Notes: a model not told the origin generated them from the letters alone. DNA of 64,000 nt from Planctomycetota bacterium (GCA_024280855.1 JAJRPG010000074.1:1-64000); one strand, 5' to 3'. Shown: positions 53,740-63,343, counted from the first letter of the stretch. Translations and numbers: made by a program.

Positions 53740-55488
53740 ATGATGAGCCTAGATGACTTTGCGACGGCGATGAACAATTGGGTATGGTCCATGCCCCTTT
53801 TCTTTATGCTACTAGGCTGCGGACTCATCTTCTCCATCGCCAGCAAATTCGTTCAGTGGCGCATCCTCTCCCACGGCCTATCCTGTGTGCGCGGTGATTA
53901 TGATAGTCCAGACGACGTAGGCCACATCAATCACTTTCAAGCTTTATGCGCCGCCCTCTCTGCAACCATTGGCCTGGGCAACATTGCCGGCGTCGCCGTA
54001 GCTGTGTCACTTGGCGGGCCAGGCGCGATATTTTGGATGTGGGTCATTGGCGTATTCGGCATGGCTCTAAAATTCATGGAATGCACTCTCGCTGTCATGT
54101 ACCGAGATGTGCGAGACATGCCCACACCGTCTGGTGATTCCGGTGATACACCTCAAGTAGAAAGCGTAGTTCGCGGCGGCCCTATGTGGTACATGCAAAA
54201 AGCCCTCGTCGAACCGCTTCGCAGCCGAGGCAATCCGTTCTGGGTTGTGTTCAAAATCCTGGCTGTGCTATTCGCAGCTTCAACTGTACTCAACTCCTTT
54301 GGCGGCGGAAACATGTTCCAGGGCTGGAACGTCGCCGATATGCTAGATAAGCACTTCAACGTCTCCCGAAACATTTCCGCAATCGTCGTCTCAGGCCTAG
54401 TAGCTATGGTTATCATCGGCGGTATTAAACGCATCGGAAATGTAGCGGCAACGCTAGTGCCACTCATGTGTCTCCTTTATGTCGGTGGCGCATTTTATGT
54501 AATTGTGCTAAGTGCATCGGAGGTTCCCTATTATTTAGGTCTAATCGTCAAGTCAGCATTCACCCCTATCGCAGAAACTGGCGCGTGTGCAGGCGTATCG
54601 GTGTGGATAGCATTTACATGGGGAATGAAACGAGCCTGCTTTTCTAACGAAGCTGGCGAAGGGTCCGCAGCCATGGCCCACGCCGCCGCCAAGACGGACG
54701 AACCCATTCGCGAAGGCATCGTCGCAGGTCTTGGCCCGTTCATCGACACCATCATCATCTGCACCATGAGCGCCTTGGTACTGCTCATGAGCGGCACATG
54801 GAATCGCCCTCCCGTGGGCAAAATCACAAAAATCGATGGTAATCACGCGATTATAACCTGCGGCGAGGATATACCTGAAAACATGGAATCGCTCTACTTG
54901 GATCGCGTCTTAGATACGAATGGTAAGCTCTCTGTACATACGGTACGCGCAGCGAGTAAAGAATTAGCCACACAATCCATACCGATCGAATCCGTCCAAA
55001 AAAATGATGGATCGCAATGGTCGGATTTACAAACTGTCACGTTGAATCTTGCGAATTTGACAAAAGATGAACGCGAGACAATCTTGGTTGGCCAAGTCGT
55101 GCATCTAAACCTAGCCGGCGCAGAGATGACAGGGTTTGCTTTTGATACTACCTTCAAAGGTTTTGGCAAATACATTGTCACACTAGGCGTGTGCCTGTTC
55201 GCCTTTAGTACGATGATCAGTTGGAGCTATTATGGCGAAAAAGGGGCAGAGTATTTGCTCGGCCCCAGAGCTATTTTGCCATTCAAATTCATTTTCGTAA
55301 TTTTCGTATTTTTAGGGATGACGCTGCCGGAATTTAGCACGGTGTATACTTTCTCCGACGCCACGACAGGACTGATGGTCATCTTCAACTTGCCAGCAGT
55401 CTTAATTTTGTCACCGCATGTTCTCCGCGCATCCAAAAAATACTTCGCCCGCCTGGACGCCGGAGAAATGCCGAAAGTGAAAAAATAA
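53740..55488 (+). CDS. Alanine/glycine:cation symporter with extracytoplasmic insert
   Basis: The 582-residue AGCS-family transporter couples amino acid uptake to Na+ or H+. Signature segments are ALSATIGLGNIAGVAVAVSLGGPGA and GEGSAAMAHAAAKTD. The usual family is about 450-500 residues. Here about 105 hydrophilic residues (roughly codons 355-460, bases 54802-55113) are inserted after GTW and before AGAEMTG, facing the outside; the insert resembles beta-sheet-rich sequence. The start is ATG 53740 or ATG 53743. It is divergent from the NSS symporter, with about 150 bases between, and its stop lies next to a palindromic repeat. Confidence 0.93.
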   Translation: MMSLDDFATAMNNWVWSMPLFFMLLGCGLIFSIASKFVQWRILSHGLSCVRGDYDSPDDVGHINHFQALCAALSATIGLGNIAGVAVAVSLGGPGAIFWMWVIGVFGMALKFMECTLAVMYRDVRDMPTPSGDSGDTPQVESVVRGGPMWYMQKALVEPLRSRGNPFWVVFKILAVLFAASTVLNSFGGGNMFQGWNVADMLDKHFNVSRNISAIVVSGLVAMVIIGGIKRIGNVAATLVPLMCLLYVGGAFYVIVLSASEVPYYLGLIVKSAFTPIAETGACAGVSVWIAFTWGMKRACFSNEAGEGSAAMAHAAAKTDEPIREGIVAGLGPFIDTIIICTMSALVLLMSGTWNRPPVGKITKIDGNHAIITCGEDIPENMESLYLDRVLDTNGKLSVHTVRAASKELATQSIPIESVQKNDGSQWSDLQTVTLNLANLTKDERETILVGQVVHLNLAGAEMTGFAFDTTFKGFGKYIVTLGVCLFAFSTMISWSYYGEKGAEYLLGPRAILPFKFIFVIFVFLGMTLPEFSTVYTFSDATTGLMVIFNLPAVLILSPHVLRASKKYFARLDAGEMPKVKK

Positions 55489-55490
55489 AC

Positions 55491-55537
55491 GAGCCGCGGG
55501 CGAAATAAAATCCCGATTCATCGGGAGCCCGCGCGGA
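55491..55537 (+). repeat. REP-like palindromic repeat, copy E, interrupted
   Basis: GAGCCGCGGGC and CCCGCGCGGA are separated by about 26 bases that hold their own hairpin (TCCCGAT...ATCGGGA). This looks like one repeat inserted in the loop of another. It begins 2 bases after the AGCS stop codon. Confidence 0.7.
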
Positions 55538-55590
55538 TTCGGGATGTAGATAATCGCAAAAAATTTATTGACACCCAATTTTCTGCGCAC

Positions 55591-55624
55591 AAAAAAAGTC
55601 CCCGACAAAAAATGCCAGGGACTT
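55591..55624 (-). terminator. Rho-independent terminator of tRNA-Ile
   Basis: On the minus strand AAGTCCC (55618-55624) pairs with GGGACTT (55596-55602), followed by a run of T. It lies 9 bases beyond the tRNA 3' end. Confidence 0.8.
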
Positions 55625-55633
55625 CAGGTCGAA

Positions 55634-55707
55634 TGGGCCCACCAGGACTCGAACCTGGGACCTCGTCGTTATCAGCGACGCGCTCTAGCCAACTGAGCTA
55701 TGAGCCC
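55634..55707 (-). tRNA. tRNA-Ile, anticodon GAT
   Basis: The 74-base cloverleaf on the minus strand has acceptor GGGCTCA paired with TGGGCCC (one G-T pair), anticodon loop CTGATAA with GAT, and T-loop TTCGAGT. CCA is not encoded. It stands alone, not between rRNA genes. Confidence 0.95.
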
Positions 55708-55890
55708 TCTAACCGCAGACGGAACAATGTATAGACCAGCCCCGCCATGTCAACAGATCGACTAATTCAAACATGATTTCCACCCTCAACCCCATACGGG
55801 TGCCCCATTCTTCGAGTACTCTCGAAGGGTGGGGGAAGGACGCTCGGTTAGACCCCGCCGAAACCGCCCTGCTCCGTCAGATTCTAATCA

Positions 55891-56673
55891 CTAACTCCTC
55901 GACGACCCAGCAATCCCCCGCTTGCTTTCCGCATTAAGAAAATCAGCCAATCTCTTACCTGCAGAGGTCTTAACCTTAGCCACGACCGCCGCAGACGCCT
56001 CACTGAATCCCATATCAGAACGAAACAGCGTGCGGAAACTCTCTTTAATTTCCGAAATCTCTTCCTTGCTCAGATTCGACCGCTTCAGCCCAACCCGGTT
56101 CACGCTAGTAATTTTCCCCCGCAAATCGGTCATGGCAAAAGGGACAATGTCCATATGAACCGGCGCGAAACCGCTAACCATAGCCAACTCGCCAATACGC
56201 GAAAACTGATGAGCCATGGCCGACCCGCCAATCGTCACCCGATCTTGAATCGTGACATGGCCAGCTAACAACACATTATTAACGAGCGTAACATCGTTCC
56301 CAACCTTGGAATTATGCCCGACGTGACTACCGCCAAGCAAAAAACAGCGATTACCAATGACAGTCTCCAAATCCTCGCCACTAGCCCGATGAACCGTCAC
56401 ATACTCACGAAGAATAGTCTGCTCACCAATCCGACAATAACTGCGCTCACCCTTATACTTAGTATCCTGCGGCTCATGGCCAACAATAACACCGGGATGC
56501 AAAACACACCCCTCGCCGATTTCCGTCCAACCTGTCACATAAACCTGATGATAAAGCTTGCTGTTTGCTCCAATCCGAACATCCCCATCGATCACACAAA
56601 AAGGTCCAACTTCTACCGATGGATCAATCTCCGCGCGAGGACTTATAATTGCTGTAGGATGAATCGCCAACAA
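55891..56673 (-). CDS. lpxA: UDP-N-acetylglucosamine O-acyltransferase LpxA
   Basis: The 260-residue acyltransferase starts lipid A synthesis by moving a 3-hydroxyacyl chain from ACP to UDP-GlcNAc. The left-handed beta-helix hexapeptides begin at IHPTAIISPRAEIDPSVEVG and continue to about residue 190. The catalytic His lies in GGSHVGHNSKVG and the LpxA-type end SEIKESFRTLFRSDMG follows. It implies the cell can make lipid A-like lipids, a trait found in some planctomycetes. The start is TTG 56673, with AAGGAA at good spacing; UDG lies 17 bases upstream on the same strand. Confidence 0.93.
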   Translation of the reverse strand: MLAIHPTAIISPRAEIDPSVEVGPFCVIDGDVRIGANSKLYHQVYVTGWTEIGEGCVLHPGVIVGHEPQDTKYKGERSYCRIGEQTILREYVTVHRASGEDLETVIGNRCFLLGGSHVGHNSKVGNDVTLVNNVLLAGHVTIQDRVTIGGSAMAHQFSRIGELAMVSGFAPVHMDIVPFAMTDLRGKITSVNRVGLKRSNLSKEEISEIKESFRTLFRSDMGFSEASAAVVAKVKTSAGKRLADFLNAESKRGIAGSSRS

Positions 56674-56690
56674 ATAATTCCTTAATTATG

Positions 56691-57485
56691 TTAAGACCCG
56701 CCGGGCGGAGTCAGCCCTAAACGCGACATAACCATTTGCAGGTCGCTCCAGGTTTTTCTCTTTTCGCTCGGACTACGCAACAAATACGCCGGGTGATAAG
56801 TGGGCATCAAAGGCACGCTAGGCCCGTCGCCCGAATGCCCCGACAGATAAAAATCATGAAAACGCCCGCGCAATCGGCCAATCCCCTCAGCGGTATTAAG
56901 CAGCGTTTTAGAAGCTGGGGAGCCTAACGAAACCACAACCTCAGGCTGCAAAATCTCCAGTTGTTCGCGAAGGTATGGGCTACACGCCAAAATTTCTTCC
57001 GCAGATGGATCACGATTTTTCGGTGGCCGACATTTCAACACGTTGCATATGTACACTTCGTCCCGGGTTAAACCCATAGCTGTAATCATGCGCGTAAGCA
57101 GTTGCCCAGCCCGGCCAACAAAGGCCAATCCTTGTTGGTCCTCTTCGTATCCCGGAGCCTCGCCAACAAACACCAATCGAGGCGACGCGTTACCTTGCCC
57201 AAACACCGTTTGCGTACGTTCTTTGCACAGCGAACATTTCGTACAGCTCTTAACCTGCGTATCATCAAGCAACCGCAACCGCCCGGCTTGCGGCGAGTCC
57301 CCAGCTTGCGTATGTGAAGCATCAGCCCGCGCAGTGGGCGCATTCCTGGAATCTCCCCCCGCGCCCGGCACTTCTTTCTTACTCGTGGAAAATTCAGGCC
57401 AAACCAAAGGCACAGAGCGCAACCCCAGCAACTGGTCAGTCCGCAATTGCTGCGTAAGTAGTTGTTTCAACGTAGCCAAGCCCAA
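56691..57485 (-). CDS. udg: Family 4 uracil-DNA glycosylase
   Basis: The 264-residue enzyme removes uracil from DNA. The family 4 signature is [18 protein letters not shown], which contributes to the iron-sulfur site, followed by [39 protein letters not shown] and [18 protein letters not shown] close the domain. The first 60 residues are low-complexity ([13 protein letters not shown]) and precede the core. The start is TTG 57485, with GGAG about 9 bases before it. lpxA follows on the same strand, probably as a two-gene unit. Confidence 0.92.
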   Translation of the reverse strand: MGLATLKQLLTQQLRTDQLLGLRSVPLVWPEFSTSKKEVPGAGGDSRNAPTARADASHTQAGDSPQAGRLRLLDDTQVKSCTKCSLCKERTQTVFGQGNASPRLVFVGEAPGYEEDQQGLAFVGRAGQLLTRMITAMGLTRDEVYICNVLKCRPPKNRDPSAEEILACSPYLREQLEILQPEVVVSLGSPASKTLLNTAEGIGRLRGRFHDFYLSGHSGDGPSVPLMPTYHPAYLLRSPSEKRKTWSDLQMVMSRLGLTPPGGS

Positions 57486-57834
57486 CTTTCAAAACTCCAT
57501 CAATCAAACGAGCCACGAGATTATTCAAACGAGCCGCGGGCTTCAGCCCGCGCGGACCCACAAACCCCTTCCAAGTTAGCAACGCCATATCAACCGTAGG
57601 GCACGGTCGTTCTTTCACTTACTAGCGAAAGGTTGACCTGCCTAAACCATCAACCCCAAGTTCCGCCTCCGAACACCAACAATACCAACTGTCCAACACG
57701 AACACCAGACGTCGATAAGCACCTAAATTGTCGAGACAGAATAGTAAAGGCAGTATCACGGCCATGCCTACAATACTACACATATTAGCCGATTCGGCTC
57801 ATTCGCTGAAGTATAGGAATACCAAATGACTTGA
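57486..57834. other. Intergenic stretch with palindromic repeat
   Basis: About 350 bases between udg and the CHRD protein, holding one full palindromic repeat (57531-57557) and a partial one near 57508-57520 (CGAGCCACGAG). Otherwise nothing recognisable. Confidence 0.5.
57531..57557 (+). repeat. REP-like palindromic repeat, copy F
   Basis: GAGCCGCGGGCTTCAGCCCG, then CGCGGAC, is the best-preserved copy, with a perfect CGCGGGC/GCCCGCG stem around TTCA. Confidence 0.85.
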
Positions 57835-58392
57835 TCAAATACGGGCTGAACTAGGTGAAGGAGTACAAGACATAGTCAGGCATACAGTCCCGGCAGCCAG
57901 GATAAGTAATACCATGATAACCAACCCCCACGTTGAGCTGGCTGGGGCTGGTGGGAATATTTGCTCGATAGGTCCAGAAATTTCACCATCGAGGAAATCG
58001 TTAGAATGGATGTTGACGTAGTATTCGCCATTAATTAAGTCGGTTTGCTCCAGTGCTCCAATTGTCTGGCTTCCGATTTTGGGGCTGCCAAGCGGAAGAG
58101 ATATTGCTACAAATCCCTGGTTAGGTTGAGAACAGGGATCAGGCGCGTTACCGTGAATATGAGCAAATGCTTCACCTGATGGTATTGAACTAATACTAAT
58201 ATTATAGCTAAATAAACCAGTATTTGTGTCTAAAGTGAAGCTACCCGACCCGGTCGCGGCCGATCCGGTTTGTGCACAAATTCCATCGAGCGTGGCCTCG
58301 AATTCAAGGATTTCTCCTCGTGCTGTCAAGCCCATTCCTATTAAAACCCACGCGGTTGCGATTACCAAGATCATAGACTTTGTTTGTGACAT
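57835..58392 (-). CDS. CHRD-domain secreted protein with CTERM-type sorting tail
   Basis: The 185-residue protein has a signal peptide (SMILVIATAWVLIGMGL, from ATG 58392). A CHRD domain follows (about 30-145; LEFEATLDGI, then AFAHIHGNAP and YYVNIHSNDFLDGEISG). Its last 30 residues (STWGLVIMVLLILAAGTVCL) resemble an IPTL/PEP-CTERM-like signal: a small-polar motif, a hydrophobic helix and a short tail. Such tails are processed by exosortases and anchor proteins at the surface. ATG 58392 has AGGAG about 12 bases upstream. An earlier in-frame ATG at 58452 is less likely. Confidence 0.82.
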   Translation of the reverse strand: MSQTKSMILVIATAWVLIGMGLTARGEILEFEATLDGICAQTGSAATGSGSFTLDTNTGLFSYNISISSIPSGEAFAHIHGNAPDPCSQPNQGFVAISLPLGSPKIGSQTIGALEQTDLINGEYYVNIHSNDFLDGEISGPIEQIFPPAPASSTWGLVIMVLLILAAGTVCLTMSCTPSPSSARI

Positions 58393-58615
58393 AGTGTAAT
58401 CGCTCCTAAACCAATTTTTATTTCTTGCTACATTTGTCAATGCTGAAGGCATAGATTACAAATAGTAGCAATGCTTGTGATTCATCCTGTACGGTATACA
58501 AAAAAATCCTGAAAATCAAGCTTAAAATGAACAATTAGTCAATCTGCACACTTTAAAGGGTTTATGAATAGATTTGACACGATAAATTTTAGTCTCAAAA
58601 CCTAAATGCGAAAAA

Positions 58616-59458
58616 ATGAGCCAATACCATGAAATCACAGTCACCCTAAACGACGGTTACGACGCCTACGCCCGCTATTGGCCTGCCCAAGGCCAGCCTC
58701 AACGGGGGGCCATCCTCTACCATCACGGCATTCAATCACATTGTGGCTGGTACGAATCCTCTGCAAAAATGCTCGCCCAGGCAGGCTATACCGTCCTCCA
58801 GGTAGACCGGCGAGGCTCCGGGCAAAACCAAAACCAACGAGGCCACGCCGAGTCCGCCGACCAACTCATTGAAGACGCCCACACCGCCCGCGATGAATTG
58901 CAACGCCTCTCCGAATCAAAAAAACACCATGTAATCGGCGTTAGCTGGGGAGGCAAGCTAGCCACCAGAGCCTACATCGCAGACCCCACCGACGTCGCCA
59001 GCCTCAGCTTGGTCACGCCCGGCTTATTCCCATTGGTTGGCGTCAGCAAATCAGAGATGGCCCAAATCGCCATGGCTATGATTTACGAAAGAGAGCAATT
59101 GTTCAACATCCCGCTCGACGACCCGTCGTTTTTCACCTTAAACCCAACCTGGCAGCAGTACATTACGACCGACAAGCTAACCCTCCGCCAATGCACCGCC
59201 GGGTTTTACCTCGCCTCCAGACGCATGGATAAACCCATTGCCAAACTATCTAAATCCCCCTCAATCCCATGCCATGTGTTCCTCGCCGGTGACGAGCGCA
59301 TTATAAATAATGAAAAAACCGAATCATTTTTCAAAAAGCTAGATTGGCCAAAAAGTCAGATCACAATTTACGAAGAAGCCAGACACTCCCTGGAATTCGA
59401 GAGCAACAACCAAACCTACTTTGCAGCCCTACTTGACTTCATCTCCCAACAGATATAA
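58616..59458 (+). CDS. Alpha/beta hydrolase, lipase-like
   Basis: The 280-residue protein has the alpha/beta hydrolase pattern: YHHGIQSHCGWYE (oxyanion region), VDRRGSGQNQ and the nucleophile elbow GVSWGGKLA with its Ser. A His near the C-terminus (EARHSLEF) and an upstream Asp (AGDERI) complete a triad. The order resembles monoacylglycerol lipases. The substrate is unknown. No signal peptide is present, so it is likely cytoplasmic. No ribosome site is obvious before ATG 58616. Confidence 0.85.
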   Translation: MSQYHEITVTLNDGYDAYARYWPAQGQPQRGAILYHHGIQSHCGWYESSAKMLAQAGYTVLQVDRRGSGQNQNQRGHAESADQLIEDAHTARDELQRLSESKKHHVIGVSWGGKLATRAYIADPTDVASLSLVTPGLFPLVGVSKSEMAQIAMAMIYEREQLFNIPLDDPSFFTLNPTWQQYITTDKLTLRQCTAGFYLASRRMDKPIAKLSKSPSIPCHVFLAGDERIINNEKTESFFKKLDWPKSQITIYEEARHSLEFESNNQTYFAALLDFISQQI

Positions 59459-59689
59459 CCATCAAACTATTATCGGACCATCCGGTAATCGCCATTGATA
59501 ATCCTCAAGACCGCAGATTCCGCGCGGTATTCTCTTGCTCCCATAACCAAAGTCCTCCTAACAATCGTTCGATACTCCGCCCAACAAGTGTCTTTTTAGG
59601 CGTCAGCCGGCACTGCGGGACAAGGTGTGTGATTTACGCATCCGCTGTCGGTTTTACAACTATTTTTCTTAGAAACGGAGAAACCAATC

Positions 59690-62600
59690 GTGAACTTCAC
59701 CAAGACAAAATGGCAGTCATGGCTGACCTTCTTGTCCATCCCAGCTGTACTCTTTGTACTGACTGTGGCTGGCGCAGGTTGCAACAGCACGACAGGCAGT
59801 ACCGGCGGGACAACTGGCACCAGCGAGACTGGCGATCCACTAAGCTTCGATGGCAGCGTATCCGGCAAGCTTGTCGATACACAAAGCACCAAGTCCTCAG
59901 TCACCACCGTGGCAGCAGGCCAGGAAGTTCCTCCTGATTTTGATACAGCCAACACAAGCGTGAGCTTCAAAGACATAGATGGTAACGACTTGTTGGACCC
60001 ACAAGGCAATCCAATTGGCGATGTACCTGTCGAATCTGACGGTTCATTCTCGGCTGACAATCTACCTGTTGGTACAGACTTCATTGTTTGCGGCGACATT
60101 GGCAAAAACGGCGAATGCGACATGGAAAGCTGCGTGCAAATCGCCGCCGACGAAAATGGCTCGAGCGGTACACTCACGGACATTCAAGCTGACCCGCTGA
60201 CCACCGTCGTTCTTGCTCGTTTGCGCACTATCATCAAAGAAAAAGGCATCGACATTGAGGACTTACCCATCAGCCCAGCCGTAGTGGTCGCACGTATCAC
60301 CGAGGCTTATCAAACATTGTTTGAAGACACGGGTGTAGACCATACTTTGATGTTGGCAGATATTCTTGGCGCAACAGGCGATTCGCAAAGTTTCTTGGCG
60401 GAGATATTCGAAAATCAAATTCCCGTCGGTGTACAAGCGGGTATGCAAATCGTTGAGGGCAACTTAGGCGCATTCAAGGCTGAAAATGCCGAAGACCTGG
60501 CACTGTCTGTAGCTGAGGTATTCTTACGAGCTGGCTTCCCAATTATCGATTACCCGGAAGGCGTAGACTTGTCTCCTTTAGGTCTGCTCGAAGGCATTAG
60601 CACAACGACCGAGGAAGAGCTGTTTGGCGGATTTGAATTGCCCGGAGTTGGAAGTATAGATGCAGAACTGATTGCGGAACTGTCGCCTGAACTTCTAGCC
60701 GCGTTAGGCGGAGAAATCCCTACAGAACTAGACCCCGCGTTGCTTGATACGCTAACACCAGAGCAGCAGGATGAGTTGATCGCGCTATTCGATAGTGGCG
60801 TGCTAGATGACCTTAGTGGTCTAGGCTTAGCAGAAGCGGACGCAATCATTTACATCAACAACGTTTCAGAACCAGATCGTAACTTTGGTCTGGAAAACGA
60901 AGAAAAAGGGAACTTGCCACCTCAGCCTCTTCTAAGCGATCACATCCTGGTCCAGATGGCCAGACTTCAGGCGGAAGGACGAAAGGTCTCACTTGGTGAT
61001 TTGCACGCGGTACTCACCAACATCGATGGTGGCCTGGGTGCTCGTCTGACCTACTTCCTGAATGACCCGAACTTTTTCGGCCCACCACTTACCGTATTCG
61101 AAACAGCAGATGGCAAGGGTAAAGCCATTAACCTCGAAAAGTTATTCACACGACTATTTGAATCTGGCTTCATCGGACTGGCTACTGAAGAAGAGTTTGA
61201 ATCCGCAGAAGCGAATATCCGAGTCCTCATCAAAGACCTGCTACAAGGTACGATAGCCCCAACTTTCGAACGTATGTTTGAAGGTATCTTAGCCGCTCGC
61301 CTGGAAGGCATTGGCGCCGTGACGAGAAACATTCGTGACGCTCGCGCTCACCTGCCATTCAACAACTCAGGCCCCAGCTCGTTCTTTGTTTTAGCTGATG
61401 GCGACGAGTTCCGTGGTGACGCCGCGGCTCCTGTCACGGTTGACGTTGTCATTTCACGTGATGGTGTCATTGGAGACGTGATATTCAACCCAACCGGCGA
61501 TGGAGAATTTTTCCTGGCCTTCTCACCATTCACCGAAGATGACGGCACGGTAGAATTCCTGGTTCGTGAAACCGGGCGTTTTCTGCACGGGGCACGCGGA
61601 CCGGCTATTGCCAGCATCTTTGACGAAACCGTATTTCAGCCTGTCGATGGCCTGTCATTCGCATCGCTCGTGTCTGAGTCCGGTGCGTTCTACCCTGGAA
61701 TTGACCTCCCCATCATCAGAAATGATTTCTCATTCGAAGGTGGCGTTGATGATTTCGGTGGATCAACAGACTACCTGTTTGTATTAGCTACGGGCGTAGG
61801 TTTTGAGTCAGAGCCAGTGCGAATTGATTACAATCCTGAGACAGGCATTGCCACTTATAACCCCGGCGGTAGATACCTGCTATCCTTCCTGCCAGATTCA
61901 GAAGACACTGGCATCTTCGGCCTGTTCAACGAAGACACGGGCCAGGAGGCCGATACGGGTGACCCGGTAGATTTCTTTGGCGTCCAAATGGAGCTTCCAG
62001 AAGGTTTTGAAGAATTCTTCAATGAGATCGAATTTGATGATTTCGATTCATTCGATGATCCGGACATGTTCATCGACGACGTGTTCAACGAGTTCGATTC
62101 AACAGGCACATTACCAGCGCCACCAGCAAATGATGGCACTATGCCACCACCTGATGACGGCACGGTAATCGTAGACGACGGCACGATTCCTCCTGCCGCG
62201 GATACGGGCGATGTTGTCGTTGATGTGGAAGTTGTACCTGTCGAGCTGATTACCATTGATGTCAATGCAATCGAAGGCCTGGTCCTAGGCAAATTGGAAT
62301 TCGCAAACGTGTTTGGCACGGAAGCGCCGAACCTACGTTTCGACTCCAATCGTAACCCGTTCTTTGATGATGCCAATGTCAACGGCATGGAAGATGCGGG
62401 CGAAACAACGTCGCCATTCAGGCCAACCTTGTTTGATCCGGGCGATTGGCGATCAACTGACATTCGCCTGTATTACCGCCGAACGAGTGGCGGCGATGTC
62501 TCCTATGAAGATGTCGATTTTGAATCACTTACCCCTGCCACGCTGGACGGTGAGGCGTTGGTCACTCGTGAATACTTGCCACGTTTGAATGCATTCAAGT

Positions 62601-62935
62601 TTGGTCGTCCCAACACGGCGATCAACCTCTTGTCGGCGTTCGCGCCTGTCGATTTCTTTAATGGAACCAAGGCGATCAACAAAGACACGGTTATTGATAT
62701 TTTCAGTGCCTTTGCATTTATCAACCTAACTATGGATCAGGTATTCAATGTCATTGGCGATATTGATAGAGACGGCCTGGGCCCACTGCCGCGACAGCGT
62801 ATTCTCACGGATGCGCAACTGTTCGTCGCCCCGATTGGCGATCCATTCTTATTATTGCTGGATGGATTTAGAGCAAGAACCCGAGCCATTAGACAAGGTG
62901 TTGATGACGCCGGTTTGATTAGCGTAGAAGCGTAG
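59690..62935 (+). CDS. Large lipoprotein of unknown function
   Basis: The 1,081-residue protein has signal peptide and lipobox VAGAGCNS (Cys near residue 30). The mature part is acidic and Gly/Thr-rich at the start, then alternates charged helical stretches (VVLARLRTIIKEKGIDIEDL) with beta-like stretches (VDVVISRDGVIGDVIFNPTG). A repeated acidic, Pro-rich linker (PPPDDGTVIVDDGTIPP) lies near residue 830. I do not recognise the family. The start is GTG 59690, with GGAG about 10 bases upstream. A strong terminator follows at 63014. Confidence 0.75.
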   Translation: MNFTKTKWQSWLTFLSIPAVLFVLTVAGAGCNSTTGSTGGTTGTSETGDPLSFDGSVSGKLVDTQSTKSSVTTVAAGQEVPPDFDTANTSVSFKDIDGNDLLDPQGNPIGDVPVESDGSFSADNLPVGTDFIVCGDIGKNGECDMESCVQIAADENGSSGTLTDIQADPLTTVVLARLRTIIKEKGIDIEDLPISPAVVVARITEAYQTLFEDTGVDHTLMLADILGATGDSQSFLAEIFENQIPVGVQAGMQIVEGNLGAFKAENAEDLALSVAEVFLRAGFPIIDYPEGVDLSPLGLLEGISTTTEEELFGGFELPGVGSIDAELIAELSPELLAALGGEIPTELDPALLDTLTPEQQDELIALFDSGVLDDLSGLGLAEADAIIYINNVSEPDRNFGLENEEKGNLPPQPLLSDHILVQMARLQAEGRKVSLGDLHAVLTNIDGGLGARLTYFLNDPNFFGPPLTVFETADGKGKAINLEKLFTRLFESGFIGLATEEEFESAEANIRVLIKDLLQGTIAPTFERMFEGILAARLEGIGAVTRNIRDARAHLPFNNSGPSSFFVLADGDEFRGDAAAPVTVDVVISRDGVIGDVIFNPTGDGEFFLAFSPFTEDDGTVEFLVRETGRFLHGARGPAIASIFDETVFQPVDGLSFASLVSESGAFYPGIDLPIIRNDFSFEGGVDDFGGSTDYLFVLATGVGFESEPVRIDYNPETGIATYNPGGRYLLSFLPDSEDTGIFGLFNEDTGQEADTGDPVDFFGVQMELPEGFEEFFNEIEFDDFDSFDDPDMFIDDVFNEFDSTGTLPAPPANDGTMPPPDDGTVIVDDGTIPPAADTGDVVVDVEVVPVELITIDVNAIEGLVLGKLEFANVFGTEAPNLRFDSNRNPFFDDANVNGMEDAGETTSPFRPTLFDPGDWRSTDIRLYYRRTSGGDVSYEDVDFESLTPATLDGEALVTREYLPRLNAFKFGRPNTAINLLSAFAPVDFFNGTKAINKDTVIDIFSAFAFINLTMDQVFNVIGDIDRDGLGPLPRQRILTDAQLFVAPIGDPFLLLLDGFRARTRAIRQGVDDAGLISVEA

Positions 62936-63013
62936 AAGCAGTAAATACGGGCACGATTGAGTGCCATAGAAAACTCGACAATTTACCTGTCGGGTGATTA
63001 AAAAGTTTGACAA

Positions 63014-63050
63014 GGGCGACTACCGTTTTTTGGTAGTCGCCCTTTTTTTT
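63014..63050 (+). terminator. Rho-independent terminator after the large lipoprotein gene
   Basis: GGGCGACTACC (63014-63024) pairs with GGTAGTCGCCC (63032-63042), with eight T after it. Confidence 0.93.
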
Positions 63051-63084
63051 CGCTGAATAAATAAATCGTGCCAGTACGTAACAA

Positions 63085-63116
63085 ATGGTCATCCCCGCGA
63101 AGGCGGGTATCCAGTC
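63085..63116 (+). repeat. Dispersed repeat of the CCCGCGAAGGCGGG type
   Basis: GTCATCCCCGCGAAGGCGGG, then TATCCAGTC, matches the arms of the inverted repeat at 49007-49080. Its core CCCGCGAAGGCGGG is a short imperfect palindrome. Confidence 0.65.
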
Positions 63117-63343
63117 CTCGTCAGAGCCGCACGGCGCAAGTCTGCGGGCAAGATTTATTAGCTACGGACGTCTCCACCTCACTGCCACCAGGCTCGCGCC
63201 AGGTGCTCTGAACGATTACCATCATCACTCGATATGTATGTGCGCCATGACCATAAGTAACCAGACACCCGGCTTGTGCGTATCCCATCGCCCCCTTACA
63301 ACAAATACTTCGTCGGGACGCACGGTTTAGCAAAGGGCAAAAT

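Larger units (their letters stand above)
62936..63343. other. Intergenic stretch with terminator and repeat
   Basis: About 400 bases holding the terminator at 63014-63050 and a repeat of the CCCGCGAAGGCGGG type at 63085-63116. The rest has no convincing gene. Confidence 0.55.

Noticed and set aside
61855-62463. Long minus-strand frame within the large lipoprotein gene
   Set aside because: It is rich in Ser and Thr from antisense reading of acidic codons and has no domain or ribosome site.
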